Source of the DNA: Hypoxylon rubiginosum
Lineage: Eukaryota > Ascomycota > Sordariomycetes > Xylariales > Hypoxylaceae
Direction of reading: 5' to 3'
Length of the DNA stretch: 64,000 bases
Assembly: GCA_902806565.1 (NCBI GenBank)
Contig: CADCXA010000041.1
Coordinates: 826,236 to 890,235 of the forward strand
Shown here: in pieces, positions 56,034 to 64,000 of the stretch
How positions within the stretch are numbered: the first letter of the stretch is position 1
Layout: each line of letters opens with the position of its first letter
Program-made: the position numbers and the translations under genes
The notes under the pieces: generated by a model
Told to the model about the DNA's origin: nothing
Seen by the model: only the letters and a program-made list of their open reading frames with translations
The model's database searches: none

Positions 56034-56138
56034 ATAAATTAAATTACTTTTATAATAAATTAAATTATTTTTATAACAAATTAAATTATTTTTATAATAA
56101 TTTAAATTATTTTTATAATAATTTAAATTATTTTTATT
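56034..56138 (+). repeat. 21-bp tandem repeat in the AT block
   Basis: Five head-to-tail copies of AATAAATTAAATTATTTTTAT, with a period of 21 bp and few differences. As 21 is a multiple of three, one frame reads as a seven-residue period rich in Asn, Leu, Tyr and Phe. This could be a mutated coding repeat. Confidence 0.7.
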
Positions 56139-57234
56139 ATAATTTTAATAAACTTTATATTTATTATTATTAAAAAAGTTATTAATTTTTAAAACGTTAT
56201 TAATATTAATAGATTTATATTAGTAAAAAAGAAAATAATTATATTATTAATAAAGTAATATATAAATAAGATAATTTCAATTAAAAAAAAAATATATTTA
56301 AAATAAATAACTATATTATAATAAATAATTTTAAGAAAATAAATAAAAATTTTAATAATAATTTTAATTATTTAATATTTTAATAAATAAATAATATAAA
56401 TGTTAAAAAAAGAATATATTTTAAATATAAAAAAATATTTAAATTTTATAATAAATGTTTTAAATATATTTTTATTAATTTTTATATGTTATTTAAATTA
56501 AAAAAATATAAATTATATAAGTTTTAATCTAGTAATTTATTTAAATTTAAATAATTAAAATTAATATATAAAAAACTTATTATAAAAAATATATTTAATA
56601 TTTTTTTTAAAAATTTAATATAACTTAATAATAAACTTTTATAAAATAAAGTTTTAATTATTAATTATATTAAAAGCTTATAATAATATATTAATATAAT
56701 ATTTTTTTTTAGAAATTAATATATTAAATAATAATAAAAAATTAATATTATATATTAATAATAAAATATTTTATTATATAATAAATTATATTTAATTTAA
56801 TAAGTTTATTAAAAAATATAATATATTTAAATTAAAAAAACTAATTATTATAAGTAAAATAATTAATAAAATATTTATAATAAAAAAAATAAAATTTATA
56901 GTTAATTTTATTATTAATTATTACGGTAAAATATAATAATTAATATAAATTAAAATAAAAATATAAATTTATAATAAATATTTAACGTTAAATTTATTAT
57001 TTAATAATAAGTTTTATAATAAATATAATATTATATTTAATTATTTATATAAATATATAACTTTAAAATTTTATATTATTATTAAAATATTAATTTTATT
57101 TTATTAAAAATATAATAATAAAAAATAAATTATAATTATATAATATATTATTATTTTATTAAAAACCATTAAATTAATTTTAATTTATTATATTAAATTA
57201 AATAAAAATTATAATTATATATTTATTTTAATAT

Positions 57235-57502
57235 TATAATAAAATAAAGTTTTAATATTTTATAATTAAAAGTTATTATAAATAATAATAAATATAAAAA
57301 ATATATTAAAAATATATTAATTAATATAAATATTTAATTAATATTAAAACATTATATATAATAAAAATAATATTTAAAAAAAAGTTATTTTAATATAATA
57401 TTTAAATAAATTATATAATAAATTTAAGTTATATATAGCTTAAAATATCACGTGATATTTTAATATTTTAACTTAATATTTTAATATTTTAATTTTATTA
57501 TA
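57235..57502 (+). repeat. Direct duplication B, copy 1
   Basis: A 268-bp segment matching 58503-58770 closely along its whole length. Differences are mostly single-base transitions. It contains the palindrome AATATCACGTGATATT, which reads AATATTATATAACATT in the other copy. Confidence 0.8.
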
Positions 57503-57919
57503 ACTTTTTTTTATAATAATAATAAGTTTTTATTAAATTAAAATAATATAAAACAAATAAATAAATAAATAAATAAGTAATTAAATATATAATTACTAAG
57601 CTTAAATAAGCCTTAAAAAAAAAAAATATTTTTAAGACGCGCGTGCCGGCAGTTTTTTTATAACCTTTTTTTTTATATTTAATATTTATATTTTATAACT
57701 TTTTTTTTTATATTTAATATCTATATTTTTTTATATATAACTAGTGTTTTAATCGATTTAATATTATTTTAAATCTTTTTTTTAAAACCTTAAAACTTTG
57801 ATATTTAACTTAATTTAATTTAATTTAAACTTAAACTTAAACTTAAATTTAAACTCGTGAATTTAAACTTAAAAAAGTAACTATATAAGGTATTTTAAAT
57901 TTTAAAGCCGTTTTTTTAT

Positions 57920-58180
57920 ATTTAATTTTTACTTAGTATTTTACTTGGTATTTTAAGTATTTAATATTTTTATAACTAGTATTTTAATAATTAAAATCTT
58001 ATAAATTTTAATCGATTAATATTTTATAACTAGTATTTTATTTAGTATTTTACTTAGTATTTTAATCGGTATTTTACTTAGTATCTTATAATTAGTATTT
58101 TATAACTAATATTTTACTTGGTATTTTACTTGGTATTTTACTTAATTAATATTTTATAACTAGTATTTTATATAATTAAT
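57920..58180 (+). repeat. Short-unit repeat of the TAGTATTTTACT type
   Basis: Many degenerate copies of an approximately 11-13-bp unit, such as TTAGTATTTTACT, TTGGTATTTTACT and CTAGTATTTTAAT, in one orientation. The C/G positions vary between copies, as after mutation of a once uniform array. Confidence 0.7.
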
Positions 58181-58408
58181 AAGTATTATTTATAAATAGC
58201 GATATTATATATAAATTAATCGATATTATATTAATTTAACTAGTAAATATTATATTAATTTAACTGGTAAATATTATAAGTAATTTTATTTATAAATATT
58301 TAAAGATTTTTTAACATATAAATCTTAATATAATAAAAAAGAAAAAACAATAAAAAAAAATAAAAAACTTTAAGATTTTTATATTTAAAAGCTTATAATA
58401 TTTATTTT

Positions 58409-58845
58409 AATCGGTGTAATATTAAATTATTATATTAATTAAAATAAATAATTTTTTTAAAATTATAATTACGTAAATTTAAATTTATAATAAATATTAA
58501 TTATAATAAAATAAAGTTTTAGTATCTTATAATTAAAAACTATTATAAATAATAATAAATATAAAAAATATATTAAAAATACGTTAATTAATATAAATAT
58601 TTAATTAATATTAAAATATTATATATAATAAAAATAATATTTAAAAAAAAACTATTTTAATATAATATTTAAATAAGTTATATAATAAGTTTAAGTTATA
58701 TATAATTTAAAATATTATATAACATTTTAATATTTTAATTTAATATTTTAATATTTTAATTTTATTATAATATTATTAAAAATAATATATAATATTTATA
58801 TTATAAATTTTATTAAAATAATAATTTATATTAATTACACCGATT
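58409..58845. mobile_element. TIR-bounded element in the AT block, containing duplication B copy 2
   Basis: AATCGGTGTAAT at 58409-58420 and its perfect reverse complement ATTACACCGATT at 58834-58845 enclose a 437-bp segment. It contains the second copy of duplication B. This looks like a small RIP-mutated inverted-repeat element; no target duplication can be recognised in the AT background. Confidence 0.55.
58503..58770 (+). repeat. Direct duplication B, copy 2
   Basis: Second copy of 57235-57502, same length and orientation, 1268 bp downstream. Confidence 0.8.
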
Positions 58846-60519
58846 AATTAATATTAATTAATTAAAAATAAAAACTAAATTATATAAATAAAATTTTAAA
58901 TAAAAGTTATATTAAAATAATATAAAAAAAAGTTAATATAATTTAAATAATAATTAAAAATATTAATTTTATTAATAAAATTAATTTTTTTTTTATAAAA
59001 TTTAATATATTAATAAATTTAAAAAAGGTATTTAAATTTAATTTAATAATTATAAAAAATATATAGAAAAGTTTTAAAAGTAAAAAAAAATTTTATATAA
59101 AATTTTTAATATTATTTTTAAATATAATTAAACTTAAAAATATATTAATAATTATATTTAAATAAAATATTTATTATATTAATAATAATTTCTTATTTAT
59201 TAAAAAGTTAAATATATTAATAAATAAATATAATATTTAAAATAATAAAAGTATAATAAAAATATTAAAAAATAAAAAAATAATAATAAATTTTATTAAA
59301 AATTAATAAAATAAATATAAATTAAAAGAAGTTTATTTTTTAAGTGTTAAAAATTAAGAATTTTTAAATAAAACTTTTAATAAATTATATAAAAAAGGTA
59401 AAATAAAATAAATAAAAAAACTAATTTTATTTATTTATTTTTATTTTATTATATAAAAAATAGTTAATAATTATAAAAAAAACTATATAATAATTAATTT
59501 TAAAGTATTTAATAAAAATATATTATTTAATATTTATTTTTTATTATAATAAAAGGAAATTATATAACGTATAAAAAATAAAAGAATTTTTAATATTGTT
59601 AATAGTTTAATGTTTTTTTATTAATTTTTAATAGTTATATATTATTAATATAAAATAATAATGGTTTTTTTAAAAAAATTAAAAATATTTAATATTTATT
59701 TTATAAGTTTTTAAAATTTACTAGTATTTATTTAATATTTTATAGATTAATAGTTTTTATTATTTAAAGAATTTATTAAAGTTTATATAAATAATATTAT
59801 TATTTTTAATAATTTTAAAAAAAAGTATTTATATTATTTAAAAAAGGGGTTTTAAATATATTTTAAAATTAAATTAATATTATTATTTAAAAAATCTCTT
59901 TTTAGTTATTTTTTTATTAAATTAAAATATAATATTTTATAAATATATAATATATATTTAACTTTTAAATATAATTCTTTTTTTTAAATTTTATAATAAT
60001 ATAAAAATTAAGTTTAATATTTAAAAAAAGGTTAAATTTAATTTAAATAATTTAAATATTTAAATAAATATAGTTTTATTAATTAAATTAATAAGTAATT
60101 AAAATAATATAATTCCAAATTTATAATCCGTTTTTTATAGCTATATTATTAATTAAAATATTAAAAATTAAAAATACAACTTTAAATTTTTAATATTTTT
60201 ACGTTAAAATTACTAAAAAATTTTCACGTTAAAAATTTAAAGTTTTTTAACTTATTTAATTAGTTTAATTAAATATAAATTTTAATTAAATAAAATATAA
60301 ATATAAATTATATAATAATTTATAATTTCTTAATTTTAAAAATATTATATAATAGTTTATAACTTTTAATTTTAAAATATAATATTTTAACTTTTTAATA
60401 AAAAGTTTTTTTATAGTTATAAAAAAAAAAAAACGCGTTAATAACAAGTTAATATAATATTTTTAAAATTATTAATTTATTATTTAAAATCACTATTTTC
60501 TTAAGTATTTTTAATGTTA

Positions 60520-61450
60520 ATTTTATAATAAAACTATTTTAAACCGCGGCGTTTTATATTTATAATAACATATAAAATTTTATAATAAAACCATTTTAAA
60601 CTATAGCGTTTTACGTTTATAATAACGTATAAAATTTTATAATAAAACTATTTTAAATTATAACGTTTTACATTTATAATAACATATAAAATTTCGCGAT
60701 AAAACAATTTTAAACCGCGGCGTTTTTACGTTAAAAACGTTATATATTTTATAATAAAACCATTTTAAATTATAATATTTTTATATTAAAAAAATTATAT
60801 ATTTTATAATAAAACTATTTTAAATTATAATACTTTTATATAAAAAAACCTTATAAAATTTATAATAAATATATTTAATAATTATAATAATATATAATTT
60901 TTATAATAATATTATATTAACTTATAATTTATATAAATTTTATAATAATAATATTTTAAGTTATATTATTTTATATTAATAATAATATATAAGTTTTATA
61001 ATAATATTATTTTAAATTATAATATTATATAAATTTTATAATAAAACCATTTTAAATTATTATATTTTTATATTAATAACAATATATAAATTTTATAATA
61101 ATATTTTTTTAATTATAATTTATATAAATTTAACAATAAAACTATTTTAAATTATAAAATATAAAATTTATAATAATTTTATTTTAAATTATATTTATAT
61201 AAATTTTATATTATATATATTTTATAATAAAACTATTTTAAATCACAAGGTATAAATTACGTAATAATATTATTTAAAATTTTAATATTATATAAATTTT
61301 AATATTATATAAATTTTAAAATAAAATTATCTTAAATTATTATATTATATAAATTTTATAATATAACTATTTTAAATAACGGTATTTTTATATTAATAAT
61401 AATATATATATTTTATAATAAACTTATTTTAAATAACTATATTTTACGCT
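60520..61450 (+). repeat. Degenerate 57-bp satellite array in the AT block
   Basis: A tandem array with a clear 57-bp period at its left end (units at about 60,543, 60,600 and 60,657), each built from ATAATAAAACYATTTTAAA, a short variable core (CCGCGGCG, CTATAGCG, TTATAACG) and TTTATAATAACRTATAAAA. Copies degrade and shorten to the right but the ATAATAAAACYATTTTAAA block can be followed to about 61,440. Some copies keep CpG-rich cores that others have lost. Confidence 0.8.
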
Positions 61451-64000
61451 AGTAATATAAGTTAAATTTATAGTATTTTATGTTAATATAAACGTATAAA
61501 TTTTAAATTAAAATTATTTTAAATTATATTATATTATTAATATTATTAATAAATTTTAATATAATTTTTATAATAAAACTATATTAATATTTATAAAATA
61601 ATTAACAATTATATTATTATTTTAATTAATATTTTAATATTATTATTATATTATTAAATAATAAATATATAATTTAATTAATTATATTAATATTTTATTT
61701 TAATTATTTTAATAAATAAAACTTTTTTTTAAAGTTTATTTTAACATTATTTTTATTTTTTATATATTTTTATTTTATTTAATTTTTAGTAATAATATAT
61801 TAAATACTATTAATATTATTTTTATTATTTATTATATTATTTTTTTTAACTATTTTTTTTATTATTAATATTATTTATAAATTTATAATGTAATATTAAT
61901 TATTAAACTTTAATAATATTAAATATATTATTTATATAGTTTTTAAATTAAAACAGTTTATTTTTAATAAAATATAATATATTAAAATTAATTATTTAAA
62001 ATATAATAAGTTTTTTATAACGTTTTTATTAATATTTTTTTTTTAGATTATAATAACGTTAATTATAACCTTATAATATATATTTACTATTTATTAATAA
62101 ATAACTTTCAATTTTTTTATAATAAATTAAATAAAAAGATCCTTTATTTATTTTATTTTAAAAATCTTTAAAAATAATTATTATAATATATTATTAATTT
62201 ATTAGTTATTATTATTAATTATAATTATTATTTATATATTTTTAAATATAATAATAAATCTTTTAATTTTAATTATATATATAATATTTTAATTATAAAT
62301 ATTAAAAACTATAATAAGTTTTAACTTTTATTTTATAACTTTTAAATTTTATAATTAAAGATTTTTTTATAATTTTAAAAACCTAAATATAACATTTAAA
62401 TTAATTAACCAACGTTTTATAATTATATTATTTATTATATAACAAACTATTAATATTTTTAATAATTTTAATTTTATTACTTATTTAAATTATTAAATAT
62501 TAACTTTAATATATAATTATTATTATTAAGTTATAAATTAATTTACAAGTTTAAAAATAATATATATATATTTTAAAAAAATTAAAAATTAGTTTAATAT
62601 AAATAATATAAATAACTATATAAATAATTTAAATATTAAGTTTTAATATAATAATATAAATAACTAGATTTTTTTTCACGTTAATATTTATATTATATTT
62701 AATTATAAAAAAATTATTATTATTTTAAAAAAAATTAATAATTATTATATTTTTATTATAAAAGTTATTAAAACATCGTTAGTTTTACTTTTTAATACTT
62801 ATTATATTTTTTATAATTATATATATTAAAAGTTTATTAATATTAATATTTAATATTTTTTCGTTTATTTTACGTAAAATATTTTTAATAATAATATACT
62901 TTATATTTTTAATATATTAAAACTATATTTTTAAATTTATATTTTTTAAAATAACTTTAAGTTTACATTAAAATATAAGATTATATAAAAACTTATATTA
63001 TTTTTTAAAACTTAAAACTAGTTTTTTTTAAATAAATTTAATAAGTAATTTTAAGTTTTTAATTTAACTAATAAAAATATATATATTCTTAAAAATAAAA
63101 AATATTAAATAATAACTAGATTTTATTAAACAATAAAAACATATATTAAAAATGTTTTATTAATTTTAATTAAAATTAAAAAATTTAAAAATAAAAATAT
63201 AATTAAAATTTAATTATTATATTTACTTATAATATAAATAAGTTTAATAATATTAATATAAAAATTAATTTAACGTAATAAATTAATATATTTAATTATT
63301 TATTATTAAAAACTAATACTAGTAAATTTAAAAAATTAAAAAAAAAACTTTTTATTATTAAAAAAAATTTTACTAATATTAAAACTACTAAATATAATAA
63401 TAATTAAAATATTAATAAAGTAACTATAATATTATACCTTAATATTTTTAATTTTTATTTAATTTATATTTTTACTTATATTTTTTAATATAATAATTAA
63501 ATATATATATTTTATAAAATATATTTAAAAACATTTATTTAATACTATTAATAAAAATGATATTAAATTAATATTTATAATATTAAAATTAATATAATTT
63601 ATATAAAAATATTTATATTTAAATTATTAATATATATTAATTTTATAATATATTTATTTTAATTATATTAATATAATTAAATTATATATTAAATTTATTT
63701 TAAATATAATAAAAATTATTTATATAATTAATATTAATAAAAATATATTTTTTATTAAAATAATTATATTTATTATTATAATAAGATACGGTAATTAATA
63801 CTTTATAAAAAGTTACGTAACTATTTTATAACTAGATTTTTTTTATTTTTTTTTTTTAAAAAACTTATAAAACTTTTTATATAATAAACCAGTGTTATAA
63901 ATATTAGTTACTTTATAAGAATGGCACGTGATACCTTATAGATACTTTATATTTAAAGGAAAATTCTGACAGGATTTTTTTTAAAATATAATCCACCTTT

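Larger units (their letters stand above)
50869..64000. repeat. 13-kb AT-saturated, gene-free block (RIP-type)
   Basis: From just after the HET gene to the window end the sequence is almost entirely A and T, with isolated G and C. No long open frame exists on either strand. Diverged direct and inverted duplications remain visible (listed separately), showing that the block was built from repeated DNA. In ascomycetes this composition is produced by repeat-induced point mutation, which turns CpA into TpA in duplicated sequence; the few surviving C/G often lie in CpG. Whether this is an interstitial transposon cluster, a subtelomere or centromeric DNA cannot be told from the window. G and C become more frequent again in the last 150 bases (ATGGCACGTGATACC, TCTGACAGG), which may mark another boundary. 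Confidence 0.9.

Noticed and set aside
57820..57870. CTTAAA hexamer run, considered as telomere-like
   Set aside because: It does not match the fungal telomere repeat TTAGGG and is interrupted after a few units.
50869..64000. CRISPR-like or coding arrays in the AT block
   Set aside because: Repeats are head-to-tail without unique spacers, the genome is fungal, and no long frames exist; satellite and RIP explain them.

Overview
This window looks like a chromosome segment of a filamentous ascomycete (Pezizomycotina, probably Sordariomycetes). The genes carry short introns of about 50-130 bp with GTRNGT donors and CTAAY-type branch points. The families are fungal: MIM1, HET, fungal rhodopsin-like, highly reducing PKS, DUF7580 and DUF1688/URC4. 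The last 13 kb is an AT-saturated, gene-free block of the kind produced by repeat-induced point mutation (RIP). Assignment below subphylum is inference.

Layout. 1-16 kb is a conserved housekeeping block: the 3' end of a Gtr1/RagA GTPase, a secreted HNH-like nuclease, a p47/Shp1 SEP-UBX protein, the mitochondrial import factor Mim1, the inner-membrane insertase Oxa1, a URC4/DUF1688 protein and a dynamin-family GTPase. 16.6-22.4 kb is a decayed stretch: an aldehyde dehydrogenase pseudogene, one intact enol-lactonase-like alpha/beta hydrolase, a transporter N-terminal fragment and a salicylate-hydroxylase-like FAD monooxygenase pseudogene, with a 522-bp terminal-inverted-repeat (TIR) element and a 12-bp minisatellite among them. 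I read this as the remains of an aromatic-compound catabolism cluster. 22.7-31.2 kb holds a DEDDy 3'-5' exonuclease/HRDC protein, an O-methyltransferase pseudogene, and a divergent pair made of a C2H2 zinc-finger protein and a DUF7580 protein.

32.3-43.9 kb is a candidate polyketide locus: a rhodopsin-like seven-helix membrane protein, an NADPH-dependent medium-chain reductase, and, divergent from it, an apparently intact 11-exon highly reducing PKS (KS-AT-DH-degenerate MT-ER-KR-ACP, 2361 aa) whose ER has a non-canonical nucleotide-binding motif. A 438-bp TIR element with a 6-bp target duplication sits 33 bases past the PKS stop codon. 44-51 kb has an imperfect tandem repeat, a tiny Cys/His-finger gene, an AN1-finger/APH-kinase-like fusion, a frameshifted relic of a second PKS and a single-exon HET protein. 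50.9-64 kb is the AT block, in which several diverged repeat families are still visible.

How they may work together. The housekeeping genes are independent of one another. The MDR reductase, rhodopsin-like protein and PKS may form a small metabolite cluster, with the MDR as a possible helper for the PKS. The second PKS fragment and the OMT pseudogene suggest that more biosynthetic genes once lay here and decayed next to the AT-rich compartment. All exon boundaries are my own reading of splice signals and frame; none comes from transcript data.
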